A stretch of 64,000 bases of DNA from Streptomyces olivochromogenes (GCF_001514115.1 NZ_KQ948487.1:1-64000), one strand, 5' to 3'; counted from the first letter of the stretch, positions 51,832 through 60,707 are shown. The notes: a model not told the origin generated them from the letters alone. Program-made: numbers and translations.

Positions 51832-52323
51832 TCAGCAGCGAGCAGCGCCGGCGACGGCCGGCTGGTCGACCTTGTAGGCCGTCAGGAGGTCGTTCCTCCC
51901 GGCCGGGGTACCAATGATGGTGCGGAACTTCTCCACTCGCGGGCACTGATTGGTGTAGGTGGAGTAACCACCGCGGCCATTGCCGTCCCCGGACCCGATG
52001 GCAGTGCTTATCTTCCGGTCCATCGTACTGTCCCAGCCGTGCCCCGCCTTGATGTGCTTCCAGCCCCACGTGCTTGTGCCGCAGCGCAGGGTGTAGAAGG
52101 TGGGGGGACCGACGGGCACCTGGCGGTAGTACTTCTTCAGGACGTAGTTGCGGCTGTGGCTCCTGCACTTGGCGTCAAAGCTGTCGGCCGCCGCGGTGCC
52201 GGTCTTCCCTGAGACGGCGGGCGCGGCGGGCGCGGCGGACGCAGAACCGGCTGCCGGAATCAGTAGGGCCGATATGACGGCAGCAGCAGACAGCGCTGCC
52301 TTGACGGCAGTGTTGTGAAGCAT
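51832..52323 (-). CDS. secreted protein with toxin-like C-terminal domain
   Basis: A 163-residue exported protein. Residues 1-31 are a signal peptide (MLHNTAVKAALSAAAVISAL, then SASA). The mature domain has TFYTLRCGTSTWGWKHIKAG, HGWDS, then FRTIIGTPAGRNDLLTAYKV and a final cysteine. The W-x-H-I-x-x-x-H-x-W spacing followed by a late R-x-D-x-x-T-A-Y resembles small RNase-type (BECR/EndoU-like) effector domains of polymorphic toxins. The start has GAGGGGAA upstream. An alternative is an ordinary secreted protein of the same unknown family, common in Streptomyces. Confidence 0.6.
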   Translation of the reverse strand: MLHNTAVKAALSAAAVISALLIPAAGSASAAPAAPAVSGKTGTAAADSFDAKCRSHSRNYVLKKYYRQVPVGPPTFYTLRCGTSTWGWKHIKAGHGWDSTMDRKISTAIGSGDGNGRGGYSTYTNQCPRVEKFRTIIGTPAGRNDLLTAYKVDQPAVAGAARC

Positions 52324-52589
52324 GCGTTCCCCTCTGTTCTCCCCGTGGTCAGCGGGGAGTTGGTGTACGAAGCGCCCCATTGGTGGCGCCGTTTCACCGT
52401 TTCATCGTTGGCTGCATGCCGTCAATGGAATACATGTCAGGCCATTCAGGCGCAGGTTTCACAGCACTGACCAGGCCCCTCACGGCAACCGGCACCTGCG
52501 ACTTCGGCTTCGGCAGAGCCCAGGAACCCAAGGGGCAGGAGTTCCGGGGCTCTGATCGCCGGTGGGTCGGGTCGGTCAGGGGGTGGTGG

Positions 52590-52690
52590 TCAGTAGCCTG
52601 GAGGTTTTGGTGCGACCACGCAGTTGGATGTGCCGGATTCGGCCGTTCCGTTGATCGCGGTGGCGCGGAACTCGTAGTTCCACACGCGCG
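52590..52690 (-). pseudogene. C-terminal tail of a fibronectin-type or similar secreted protein
   Basis: Reads WNYEFRATAINGTAESGTSN, CVVAPKPPGY and a stop. It has the look of the last strands of an FN3-like domain (YxxRVTAVNGxxES). The rest is missing; the XRE remnant lies directly upstream. Confidence 0.35.
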
Positions 52691-52714
52691 GGCCTGCGCC
52701 GGGTGCCGGTGCGA

Positions 52715-52994
52715 CGCGAGGCGCGGGCCAGGTCGTGCGGATGGGCCCGCTCCACCTCGTCCAGCCCGAGGGCGCGGGCCGGCGCGTCCAGCACCTCCGG
52801 TGACGCGTTGAGCGAGAGCCCCTGCTCCAGCCGCGTGTAGTAGGACAGGCCCACCCCGGCGAGCTGTGCCGGCTCGTCACGGCGCAGACCCGGCACGCGA
52901 CGGCGCTCTCCGAAATCCCGGAGTCCGCATCCGCCGGCTGCAACTGCGACCGACGCATCTTGAGGACCTCCCCCAACCGCGGCTTCTTGTCCAT
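52715..52994 (-). pseudogene. XRE-family regulator remnant
   Basis: Starts MDKKPRLGEVLKMRRSQLQP, then after a one-base frame change reads GERRRVPGLRRDEPAQLAGV, LSYYTRLEQGLSLNASPEVL and LGLDEVERAHPHDLARAS. It is the helix-turn-helix of an MmyB-type regulator like the intact one at 1.4-2.3 kb. The frameshift, the E-to-D change before PAQLAG and loss of the ligand domain show decay. Confidence 0.75.
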
Positions 52995-53299
52995 GAGCCG
53001 AGTATCGAGCACCAGGACGCCAGGCAGCCTGACGCTGGCAAGGGCAGGCTGCAAGCGGCTGGCGCCAGCGCACTCGGAGCCACGAGCGGGACGCAGGACC
53101 GGCCCGGGAACGGAACACGGGCGGGGGCCGAGCGGCGTCACCGTCCCGGAACCCGGTACGGCGACTTCACCGCCGGCGCGGGTGACGAACTGGCACACCT
53201 TCGCCGGGGTGGTCTTGGCCACGCGAAACCGAACCGAGCGGTCTTCGAGCGTGAACGCGAAAGCAGCCTACTCGGCACTCTCCGGTTCCGTGTGGCAGC

Positions 53300-53475
53300 G
53301 GTCTGAATCTACGCTCCCAAGGGCTCCAGCAAGGGTCAGCTGCTGGAGGCCAAGGAGAACCTGCAGAAGATGCTGGCCAACATCCCCCCTCACCGACGAC
53401 GAACGCGCCGCCGTGGACGACGGCCAGGCCTCCCTCGACCAACTCCTGGAACGTCTCACCGACGGGACGAGATAT
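53300..53475 (+). pseudogene. integrase C-terminal fragment
   Basis: YAPKGSSKGQLLEAKENLQK with MLANIP and, one base out of frame, LTDDERAAVDDGQASLDQLL, ERLTD. This matches the tail of Streptomyces mobile-element integrases (SKGQLxxAKxNLxKMLAxIPLTDDERxAVEDGxxALDxLL). It ends at a junction with IS5-type sequence. Confidence 0.5.
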
Positions 53476-53559
53476 CCAATCTGTGTTAGATCCTCACCGA
53501 GATCGGCGAGGTCGACATCCGGGTTCAGCGCCGATACGACCCTCTGAGTCAGACGTGTC

Positions 53560-53990
53560 GACCGGACCGGGTTCCCCTGGCTCTGCCTGCCGCGGGACTT
53601 CGCGCTGTGGGAAACCGTCTACGGGTACTTCGCAGCCTGGCAGAAGGACGGCATCCTTGACCAACTGAACGGTCTCCTAAGTCAGTTGGTGCGCGAGGCC
53701 GAAGGCCGGGACGCCGAGCCGAGTGCCTGTGTGCTCGACGCCCAGAGCGTCAAGACCTCCGCGAACGTGCCGATCGCGGGTCAGGGCATCGACGCAGGCA
53801 AGATGATCGCGCACCAAAGCCATCGACCACGGCGCCCGCCTCGGTATCGACGTCGAAGCCGTCCACCGGGATCCGACCGCGAAGGGATTCAAGGTGAGCC
53901 CGCGACGCTGGGTCGTCGAGCGGACCTTCGGCTGGCTCATGCACCACAGCCGTTCTGTCCCTCGGCCGGCTCGAAGGCGTCGACGAACTG
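53560..53990 (+). pseudogene. IS5-family transposase remnant
   Basis: Pieces in several frames read ETVYGYFAAWQKDGILDQLN, VREAEGRDAEPSACVLDAQS, VKTSANVPIAGQGIDAGKM and, after a deletion, RLGIDVEAVHRDPTAKGFKV and WVVERTFGWLMHH. These are the N-terminal, first-Asp and C-terminal catalytic-Glu (VERTFGWL) parts of an IS5/IS1373-like DDE transposase. The middle with the second Asp is missing. Confidence 0.75.
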
Positions 53991-54240
53991 CAGGGTAGGG
54001 CGCGGCGGGGCGAACTCACCGAGTTGACGGTACTGACGAGCAGCAAACCAGGTAGCAAGTAACCCGCCAGTAACTTGGTGAGGGCGGCGAGGGGCAACTC
54101 GGCCAGTGCCTCCCCTGGCCGCTGGCGTCACCCTTTCGACGGTCGCCAAACCGGAGGCCGAGCCGACGGGTGCCGTCAGTCCCTGCTCGACCAGGTGTTG
54201 AAGGGCCTGTGAGAGTACAGGGGCTGATCTCTCGGCATCA

Positions 54241-54279
54241 GAAGGGGCCCATCGCCGTCTCGGGGCGATGGGCCCCTTC
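54241..54279 (-). terminator. hairpin terminator of the NmrA-like gene
   Basis: GAAGGGGCCCATCGCC, a seven-base loop, then the exact complement: a 16-bp stem located five bases after the stop codon of the minus-strand gene. Confidence 0.8.
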
Positions 54280-54283
54280 GCCT

Positions 54284-55168
54284 TTACCGAGCCTCCAGAT
54301 CCCAGTGCTGGGCGGCTGCCCAGTCGGCGAAGCTCCGCCAGCCCACCTCGGGGTGGTCGCGCCGCAGCCCTTCGACGTCCACGTCGAGACCGGTACCGGC
54401 GAAGTAGCGGAACATGGCGGCGAGATCGGCGGAGTACGCCTCGATCTCGGCGAGGGGGACCGGCACGAATTCGATCGGACGACCGCAGGCGGTGGAGAGG
54501 GTCTCGGCGATCTCGGAGCACGTCACACGATCGGAGGCGAGGTCGATGCGGCGCCCGGCGAACTCCTCGGGGTGCCGGAGGGCGAGCGCCGCGAACGCGC
54601 CGATGTCGGCGGCCGAGATGAACGGCAGCGGCAGGTCGGCGGGCAGAGGCAGGGCGAACCGGCCCTCGCGTAGGCCGCTCATCGTCCACTCGCCGGTGTA
54701 GTTGTCCATGAAGACGCCCGGGGCGATAACGGTCCAGGGGATGCCCAGGCTCCGCAGGTGGAGCTCGATGCGGTGCTTGCTGTCGAAGTGGGGGATGCCG
54801 GTGCCGCGGTCCGCGTTGGCGGCCGAGGTGAACACGATGTGCCGGACGGTCCCGCTCGCGGCGGCGGCGTCGAGCAGCGCGACTGCCTGCCGCACCTCGG
54901 CGTCGGTGTCGGTGCCGAAGGGCGTGGACATCGCGAACAGTGCGTCGGCCCCGGCGAGCGCGGCATCCAGGCCGACGCGGTCGTCGAAGTCGGCGTACGT
55001 CACCTCCGCGCCGAGCCGGCGCAACTGCTCGGCGGCCGCGGACGACGGGTTACGGGTCAGCGCGCGGACCCGTAACCCGTGGAAGAGCAGGGCCCGGGCG
55101 GTAGCGCCGCCCTGGGCGCCGGTCGCGCCAGTGACAGTGACGGTGGGTTGGTAGATTGCCTGTGTCAT
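54284..55168 (-). CDS. NmrA-like NAD(P)-binding reductase
   Basis: A 294-residue atypical SDR. The cofactor motif is TVTGATGAQGGATARALLFH, with RALTRNPSSAAAEQLRRLGA placing an arginine for NADP. IVFTSAANADRGTGIPHFDS and KHRIELHLRSLGIPWTVIAP follow, typical of NmrA/QorB-type proteins, some of which are quinone reductases and others redox sensors. The start ATG (MTQAIYQPTVTV) is close to a truncated regulator on the opposite strand. The frame's upstream extension is not credible. Confidence 0.88.
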   Translation of the reverse strand: MTQAIYQPTVTVTGATGAQGGATARALLFHGLRVRALTRNPSSAAAEQLRRLGAEVTYADFDDRVGLDAALAGADALFAMSTPFGTDTDAEVRQAVALLDAAAASGTVRHIVFTSAANADRGTGIPHFDSKHRIELHLRSLGIPWTVIAPGVFMDNYTGEWTMSGLREGRFALPLPADLPLPFISAADIGAFAALALRHPEEFAGRRIDLASDRVTCSEIAETLSTACGRPIEFVPVPLAEIEAYSADLAAMFRYFAGTGLDVDVEGLRRDHPEVGWRSFADWAAAQHWDLEAR

Positions 55169-55214
55169 GCAGCCAATGTACGACACATTCTCTGTGTCAC
55201 GCAGGTATTTAGTT

Positions 55215-55393
55215 GGGTGCCCGCCGCCATGCAGCGCCTCGGCGACTTCTGGGACTCGCCCGCCGAGGACTGGCAGGCGATGTTCGACGGCTGCGCCGGA
55301 CAAGAGATGGCCCTGCTCAGCCGACACACGCGCCGCACAACCGAACTCGCTGAGCGACAGATTGAGCACCTACGCGCCCTGCCACCCCGGTGA
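55215..55393 (+). pseudogene. C-terminal fragment of a MarR-type regulator
   Basis: About 55 residues (MQRLGDFWDSPAEDW, MALLSRHTRRTTELAERQIE, HLRALPPR) resemble the last two helices of MarR-family regulators (LxxLWDxxxxDLSxEExALLxRHxRRMTEIAERQIxHLR). The winged helix is missing. The normal gene was probably the divergent regulator of the NmrA-like gene. Confidence 0.45.
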
Positions 55394-55852
55394 ACGACAA
55401 GGGCCCCCGACTCTCCGCTCGGAGAAGGAGAAGCCCACTCCGGGCGAATTCGGGGCTTGGCGGTCGGTCGAGCAGTCTCCGGTCGAGCCGGGCAAGCCGG
55501 CTAGCGTCGGCACTGGTCACCTCACTACTGCCAGCGCCTTTGGGTCCACCGAGTCGCCGCCCGCAGTGTCCTGCCCATGGAGTCGAGGTGAGCCCGTCCT
55601 CGGCGTGCGCCGTGGACGGCCTCCAAGGTCGCCGGTTCACCTCGACCCCAAGGAGCTGACTCCGCGAAGGCGCCAATGCACCCTCGGATTCCCGCTGATG
55701 ACCCTTCAGTTCGCTTGAACCCGCGGGCTTCGTGTCGTTGACGAACGGCGAACCATCGACATGTAGCTGAACGTGATGCTCAGACCGTGTCCTCCATGGC
55801 GATGGGCCGTTTTGAAGTGAGAGAGCAGCCGGTCACGAACGCTGGGGTGCAC
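55394..55852. other. intergenic stretch without a supported gene
   Basis: About 460 bases. No gene seen; it includes the upstream region of the Gal80-like gene. Confidence 0.4.
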
Positions 55853-57007
55853 ATGACGTCCACTTCCCCTCATCGGGAGTTGATTCGTGTCGGTGTCGTG
55901 GGGCTGAGCGCGAGCGGCGGATGGGCGGCCACCGCCCATGTGCCGGCGCTGGCCGGGCTCGACGGATACGAGTTGCGGGCGCTGAGCGCCAGCAGCGCCG
56001 AATCTGCGCGTGCGGCCGGCGAGAAGTACGCGGTGCCGCTGGCCTTCGCCAGTGCAGAGGAGCTGGCCCGCAGTGAGGAAGTCGATCTCGTGGTGGTGAC
56101 GGTGAAGGTTCCGCATCACCTGGAGCTCATCCGACCCGCGCTGGAAGCGGGGAAGATGGTGTTCAGCGAGTGGCCGCTCGGTGCCGACCTCGCGCAGACC
56201 GAGGAACTGGCCGACCTCGCGCATCGCAGGGGAGTTCTCACGGCTGTCGGTCTGCAGGCCCGGTCGGCTCCGCCGCTTCGGTATCTGCGGGACCTGGTCG
56301 CCGAGGGCTACGTGGGGCGGGTGCTGTCGACCAGCATGCTCGGGTCGGGCTGGATCGGGGGCGCCACATACGACGACAACTACGCGTACGTGCTGGACGT
56401 CACGAGCGGCGCCACGCTGCTGTCGATCCCCTTCGGGCACTCGGTCGACGCGCTGACCATGGTGCTCGGGGAGTTCCGCGAGGTGTCAGCTCTCATCGAG
56501 AACCTGCGCCCGGAGGTCACGAACGTCACGAGCGGGGCGGTCGCGGCCAAGAGCGCAGAGGACCAGATCGCCGTCACTGGTGTGCTCGAGTCGGGGGCCG
56601 TGGCCGCGATGCACTTCCGCGGTGGGACGTCCCGCGCCACTGCGTTTCATTGGGAGATCAACGGCACGGAGGGTGATCTCGTCGTCAAGGCCGACCGGGC
56701 TCAGTGGTGGTACGGGGGGACACAGCTGTACGGCGCCCGGGGAGAAGCAGGCGCGTTGACCGGACTTCCGGTTCCCGCCCGCTATCAGCGCTCGCTGACG
56801 CAATGGACCGAGCGATCCGCCGAGCCCGCCTGCAGCGTCGCTCACGAGTACGCGCTTCTGCGCGACCAGATCAACGGGAGCCTCGCGCCGGACGAGGACG
56901 GCGTTCCCGACTTCCGGCACGCCGTACGGCGGCACGCCATGCTGGAACGGGTCCGAGAGGCGGCGCGCACGGGCCGGAAGGTCACACTTGCAGAGCAGGG
57001 CGCGTAA
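55853..57007 (+). CDS. Gal80-like Gfo/Idh/MocA-family protein
   Basis: A 384-residue protein with a Rossmann N-terminal domain (IRVGVVGLSASGGWAATAHV, LRALSASSAESARAAGEKYA, VDLVVVTVKVPHHLELIRPA) and the alpha/beta C-terminal dimerisation domain. At the catalytic EKP position it has FSEWPLG, so the usual lysine is tryptophan. That EWPLG form is typical of the Gal80-like subgroup, whose fungal founder binds NAD(P) but acts as a regulator, not an enzyme. Bacterial members may be true oxidoreductases with other residues. The ATG (MTSTSPHRE) was chosen by domain onset; an ATG further upstream exists. Confidence 0.85.
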   Translation: MTSTSPHRELIRVGVVGLSASGGWAATAHVPALAGLDGYELRALSASSAESARAAGEKYAVPLAFASAEELARSEEVDLVVVTVKVPHHLELIRPALEAGKMVFSEWPLGADLAQTEELADLAHRRGVLTAVGLQARSAPPLRYLRDLVAEGYVGRVLSTSMLGSGWIGGATYDDNYAYVLDVTSGATLLSIPFGHSVDALTMVLGEFREVSALIENLRPEVTNVTSGAVAAKSAEDQIAVTGVLESGAVAAMHFRGGTSRATAFHWEINGTEGDLVVKADRAQWWYGGTQLYGARGEAGALTGLPVPARYQRSLTQWTERSAEPACSVAHEYALLRDQINGSLAPDEDGVPDFRHAVRRHAMLERVREAARTGRKVTLAEQGA

Positions 57008-57020
57008 GCCCCGAAGTGAG

Positions 57021-57165
57021 TCAGGCCATGAACTCAACCGCTTCGCCCTCGGCGAGGATGCGGTAGGCCGTGGCAGCCGAGGGGCGCTTGCCCTGGTTCT
57101 TGCCCGAGGTGATGACGAGCTTCCGGGCGATCTGCGAAACCGGCCCCGGACTGGTGGGCTCGCAT
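57021..57165 (-). pseudogene. small HTH tail of a lost recombinase or regulator
   Basis: Reads GPVSQIARKLVITSGKNQGK and RPSAATAYRILAEGEAVEFM before a stop. The pattern V-x-x-I-A-R-x-L-x-I-x-x-G-x-x-x-G-x-x-P-S-x-A-T-x-Y-R-I-L is a helix-turn-helix seen at the end of DNA-invertase/resolvase-like and transposon proteins. No N-terminal part is present. Confidence 0.35.
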
Positions 57166-57276
57166 GATGAGGTGTCGCGTATTCACGGACGGATGCGGGC
57201 CGCCGTCACTCTGCGCCGACCGCGGATCGCGGCGGCGGGGGCTCGTGCCGAAGGCGACAGTGGCATGATCCGGGCC

Positions 57277-57807
57277 ATGGATCAGCTCTCGTACTCGGCT
57301 GCATGGCTGTCACGGTGGCGTGACGAGATCACGGGTGCGGTGAACTCCATGATGTCGACGTTCGAGGAGACGTACGGCTACGAGCCGGGCACGAACGAAG
57401 TCCGGGCCGCCGGCGAAGAGGACCTTCGGGCTGCCCGTGACTACGGTCGGGAGGTTCTGGGATTCGAGGATCTACTGACGTTCTACGAGTCGATCGGGGA
57501 GGTCGTGTTGTCTGACGTGGGCAACGGCTACTTCGTCCACTCGGCGCGCGCTGTCCTGCACATGCTCGCAGAGGAAGGGCCGGTCTTCGTTCCGGAAGCT
57601 GATGACCCTCATGGGATGGTGATCGCTTCGAACGGTGGGGGCGTCCTGTACGTCGCCGACTGGGGCGGTGCGATCCACCGGTCTCGGTCTGCCTCCCTGG
57701 ATGATGCGGAGTTCGACAAGGTTGCCGACGATCTGCCGCAGTTCCTTGATGACATCCGTCGTTGCGTCGTCAGTTTCGTGGAGACGGGTGTGATCGGAGA
57801 CCTGTAG
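57277..57807 (+). CDS. SMI1/KNR4 (SUKH)-like protein
   Basis: A 176-residue soluble protein (MDQLSYSAAWLSRWRDEITG). The centre VLGFEDLLTFYESIGEVVLS, DVGNGYFVHSARAVLHML and NGGGVLYVADWGGAIHRSRS follows the SUKH/SMI1 arrangement, with the LPxxL-type helix, a short strand with GNGYF, and a DGGGxxY strand. SUKH proteins are frequent immunity proteins of contact-dependent toxins, but stand-alone Streptomyces copies may do other work. No toxin gene is adjacent. An ATG four codons upstream (MIRA) is an alternative start. Confidence 0.6.
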   Translation: MDQLSYSAAWLSRWRDEITGAVNSMMSTFEETYGYEPGTNEVRAAGEEDLRAARDYGREVLGFEDLLTFYESIGEVVLSDVGNGYFVHSARAVLHMLAEEGPVFVPEADDPHGMVIASNGGGVLYVADWGGAIHRSRSASLDDAEFDKVADDLPQFLDDIRRCVVSFVETGVIGDL

Positions 57808-58139
57808 TGATCACCGACTGTGGTCGCCGGGGGCCTTCGCGATGACGGGGGCCGCGGCCTGGAGGACGAGTTGGCGGATCGCGGAAGTCCTGTCGCGCTG
57901 TCCAACTCCGCCCCCGTCTGCACCTGGTGCGTGTTCTTGTGGGGACCGGTCTCGTTCGTGGTGCCCATCGTGATTCTTCCCGGCACGGACCCCGGTCCAT
58001 GCCAATCGGGTCACACCGGGCCAAACACGCAAACGCGCCTGGTCCTGGGTGATGACGTGGGGCGGAAGTGTGAGGCCGGGCATCTGGCCCGTCTTCATGC
58101 ACCAGCGGAGGAAGGTCCGGGCTGGGCGCCGGGTGGCCG
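57808..58139. other. intergenic stretch without a supported gene
   Basis: Lies beyond the end of the degraded Cro-like gene. The minus-strand frame running through it is low-complexity and gives no family. Confidence 0.35.
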
Positions 58140-58313
58140 GCACCGGCAGGGACGGCCGTTCCGGGGTTCCGGAGAGCAGACGGTGGACCTGGGGGGGGAG
58201 GACAGAGTGATGCCGCGTTCGGTCAGGTGTGGCATCAGCTCGGCGACGGTGAACATGCCTCGGGCGGCCATCAGTTCGCGCAGGCGCCACCGGTAGCTGA
58301 TCTGGCGTGGCAT
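58140..58313 (-). pseudogene. Cro/C1-type HTH protein of a mobile element, frameshifted
   Basis: Starts MPRQISYRWRLRELMAARGM, FTVAELMPHLTERGITLS, then in another frame PPQVHRLLSGTPERPSLPVP. This is the small regulator that follows integrase genes in many Streptomyces elements (MPRQITYRWxLRxVMAxRGM...LSxSQVHRLVTGTPERLSLPVLAAL). One frameshift and loss of the end make it inactive. Confidence 0.7.
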
Positions 58314-58590
58314 CAGGGGTGCTTCCCGGCCACAGAGCGGCCTCGATGGTGGCGTCCAGGACGCGACGCGGGGAGCGGGTGCGGAAGTCGGAGGAGACGC
58401 AGGTGTAGATCGCGGTGGTGGACGTGTGGTCGTGGCCGACTGGCTGCTGGACGAACAGCGGGTCGTGGCCGTCCTCGATCAGATGGGTGATGTAGGACCT
58501 CCGCAGGGAGTGGAACTCCCGCGCGGGGTCCAGACCGACGGCGTCCCGGTAGGCGGCGAAGCGGGAGTCTGAGGGGGCGCCCGGTGGCTC
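58310..58590 (-). pseudogene. tyrosine integrase C-terminal fragment
   Basis: Reads FAAYRDAVGLDPAREFHSLR, RSYITHLIEDGHDPLFVQQP, VGHDHTSTTAIYTCVSSDFR. This contains the box II of tyrosine recombinases (HSLRRSYITHL, VGHDHTSTTAIY with the catalytic tyrosine). The N-terminal part is absent and the end is frameshifted just before the Cro-like gene, with which it normally forms an integrase/regulator pair. Confidence 0.8.
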
Positions 58591-58591
58591 C

Positions 58592-59044
58592 TCAGGGTGC
58601 GTTGTCGACGTCCATGGCCGCCGGGTTCAGTGACGCCAGGAGTTTCAGGAGCAGTGAGTGGGCCTGTTCCTGCTCCGTCGGTGTGAGTACTTCCAGGGCT
58701 TCGGCGTGGGTGGCGTCCACGGCGGCGCCGGCCTCGGCCGCGAGCCGCAGGCCGGCCTCGGTCGCGTGCAAGCGGTGAGTGCGTCTGTCGCCGGGGGCTG
58801 TCCGCCGTTCCAGGAGCCCCCGCTCGACCAGCCCGTTGACGGCGGTTCCCATGGACTGGGGGGTGATCGACGCCCGGCGCGCGGCGGTCGCGCTGGTGAC
58901 GCCCGGGTCGAAGGCGGCCTGGATCAGGGCGCTGTTCTGGGCGAGGGTCAGGTGGAAGGGGCGCAGGGTGCGCTCGATCCGGCTCGCCATGATCTGGCCG
59001 ATCTGCCAGGCCACATAGCCCGTACGCCGGTCGGGATGTTTCAC
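58592..59044 (-). CDS. MarR-family regulator
   Basis: A 150-residue regulator. The winged helix (about 45-105) contains VTSATAARRASITPQSMGTA, VNGLVERGLLERRTAPGDRR and THRLHATEAGLRLAAEAGAA. The ends are the dimerisation helices. It is divergent from a membrane-protein gene with an inverted repeat between them. The GTG start (VKHPDRRTGYVAWQIGQ) follows AAAAGGGG; an ATG 42 bases upstream would overlap the operator, so it is less likely. It probably represses the divergent exporter-like gene and responds to a toxic small molecule. Confidence 0.9.
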   Translation of the reverse strand: MKHPDRRTGYVAWQIGQIMASRIERTLRPFHLTLAQNSALIQAAFDPGVTSATAARRASITPQSMGTAVNGLVERGLLERRTAPGDRRTHRLHATEAGLRLAAEAGAAVDATHAEALEVLTPTEQEQAHSLLLKLLASLNPAAMDVDNAP

Positions 59045-59066
59045 GTGCCGGGCCCCTTTTGTAAGG

Positions 59067-59100
59067 CAGCTGATTATGGTGTACAACAGATTATCAGTTG
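59067..59100. promoter_or_regulatory. candidate MarR operator
   Basis: CAGCTGATTAT and ATTATCAGTTG form an inverted repeat (11 bp arms, two mismatches, 12-bp spacer) between the divergent MarR and membrane-protein genes. Its AT content contrasts with the surroundings. Confidence 0.55.
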
Positions 59101-59138
59101 ACTTCCATTCTTCCTATTCTTCGAGGATCCTGCCTCTG

Positions 59139-60197
59139 ATGTCCCAGCACGCCTCCGCCCGACATCACCACAAGCACGCCCTGGACGTGGCCCATCCGCC
59201 GCCGCGCCCCGGGACCCCGCGCGCCGTCCTGGTGCCCGTGGCGGTCGTCCTGCTGATCGGCACCGTGTTCGTCAGCGTCTACCTCGCCGCCTTCCACGCA
59301 CCGCGCCCCCATGAGCTGCGGGTGGGCACCACGGAGATCGGCACCCATCAGGCAAGCCTGCGCCAGGACCTCGCACACGCCGTCCCGGACGGCTTCACCC
59401 TGGAGACATACCCCGACGAATCCGCCGCCCGGCGCGCCGTCCAGGACCGGTCCGTCTACGCGGCCTACCTCGGCAAGGGGGATCTGCTCTACGGCAGTGC
59501 CAACGGAGCCGCCGTCACCGCCACCGTGACCACCGCGTTCGGCTCCGTGGCCCGCGCGGAACACCACCGCCTCTCCGTCGAGGACGTTGCCCCGGCGTCG
59601 GCGGGGGACACCCGGGGGCTGTCCGTCTTCTACGCGGCCTTCGGCCTGGTACTGGCCGGATATCTCTTCGGCATGACCACCTACCAGCTCGCTCCTCGCC
59701 TGCAGTACCGCTGGCGGATGGCCAGCCTGGCCCTGTTCGGCGTGGCCGGCGGCGTCCTGGTCTCCGTCATCGCCGGCAGCACCGGCTTCGGCGCCCTGCC
59801 CGGTCCCTTCCTGCCCCTCGCCCTCGTGGTCGCGCTGATGGGCGCCGCGGTCGGTGCCACGACCATGGTGCTGCTGCGCCTGTTCGGCTCCGCCGGCGTC
59901 AGTCTCGCCTCGATCCTGCTGCTGATCCTCGGCAACAGCAGCAGTGGCGGCATCATGCCCGCCGCCTACCTCCCCGCCTGGCTGCGCCCGCTGTCCGAGA
60001 TCCTGCCCGTCGGGGTCGGCGTCCGCGCCATGCAGGGTCTCTCCCGATTCCAGGACGACGGTCTGACCCGCGCCCTGGTGATCCTCCCGCTATGGGTGCT
60101 GGGCGCTGCCGCCGTGCTCTACCTCAAGGACGTCTTCCGACGCGAGACCCCGAGCCGCGTGCCGGACACGGTCGAGCCCCAGCCCGCAGCGGCCTGA
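59139..60197 (+). CDS. ABC-2-type / YhgE-like membrane protein
   Basis: A 352-residue integral membrane protein. One N-terminal helix (AVLVPVAVVLLIGTVFVSVY) is followed by an extracytoplasmic domain of about 130 residues, then five helices (VFYAAFGLVLAGYLFGMTTY, MASLALFGVAGGVLVSVIAG, LPLALVVALMGAAVGATTMV, ILLLILGNSSSGGIMPAAYL and a final one). This is the layout of ABC-2/DUF3533-type permeases that export drugs or lipids. No ATPase is adjacent. The start (MSQHASARHHH) is an ATG after GAGGAT; it is divergent from a MarR regulator that probably controls it. Confidence 0.8.
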   Translation: MSQHASARHHHKHALDVAHPPPRPGTPRAVLVPVAVVLLIGTVFVSVYLAAFHAPRPHELRVGTTEIGTHQASLRQDLAHAVPDGFTLETYPDESAARRAVQDRSVYAAYLGKGDLLYGSANGAAVTATVTTAFGSVARAEHHRLSVEDVAPASAGDTRGLSVFYAAFGLVLAGYLFGMTTYQLAPRLQYRWRMASLALFGVAGGVLVSVIAGSTGFGALPGPFLPLALVVALMGAAVGATTMVLLRLFGSAGVSLASILLLILGNSSSGGIMPAAYLPAWLRPLSEILPVGVGVRAMQGLSRFQDDGLTRALVILPLWVLGAAAVLYLKDVFRRETPSRVPDTVEPQPAAA

Positions 60198-60281
60198 CAG
60201 CGGACGCTTCCGCACCCGGCCTGCCGAGGGTTCCGGGACGACACCGGACAGCGGTGCCGCCCTTCATACGGCTCAGTCGGC

Positions 60282-60707
60282 TCAGTCGGCCCGGATGAAG
60301 CGGGCCATCCCGATGGACTTGGGCGCCCTGTCGGTGAACCCGAACTTCCGGTAGAGATGATGGGCGTCGCCGTCGGCGATGAGGGAGACGTACGAGAGTG
60401 CCGGTGCGCGGCGTTCCAACTCGTCGTTCAGGGCCTGCATGATGCGGCGGCCGAGCCCACAGCCCTGGTGCTCGGGCAGGACGCAGATGTCGACGATCTG
60501 GAAGAAGCACCCTCCGTCGCCGATGATCCGGCCCATGCCGACCGGATCGCCACCGTGGACGGCCACCACCCCGTACCAGGTGTGAGCCAGCCCCACCGCC
60601 GCGCCCTCGGCGGACTTGTCGCTGAGACCGGCGCGGGTGCGGAGCCGACGGTAGTCCTCCACCGACGGGACGCCGGGCTGGATCTCGTACGCGCTGGGAT
60701 CGGGCAA
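60282..60707 (-). CDS. GNAT-family N-acetyltransferase
   Basis: A 141-residue acetyltransferase of the short type: YGVVAVHGGDPVGMGRIIGD, VDICVLPEHQGCGLGRRIMQ (acetyl-CoA loop) and LYRKFGFTDRAPKSIGMARF. The FFQIVDICVLPEHQGCGLG core is that of small amine acetyltransferases. It lies 22 bases downstream of a TetR gene on the same strand and may be co-transcribed with it. The substrate is unknown. Confidence 0.9.
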   Translation of the reverse strand: MPDPSAYEIQPGVPSVEDYRRLRTRAGLSDKSAEGAAVGLAHTWYGVVAVHGGDPVGMGRIIGDGGCFFQIVDICVLPEHQGCGLGRRIMQALNDELERRAPALSYVSLIADGDAHHLYRKFGFTDRAPKSIGMARFIRAD

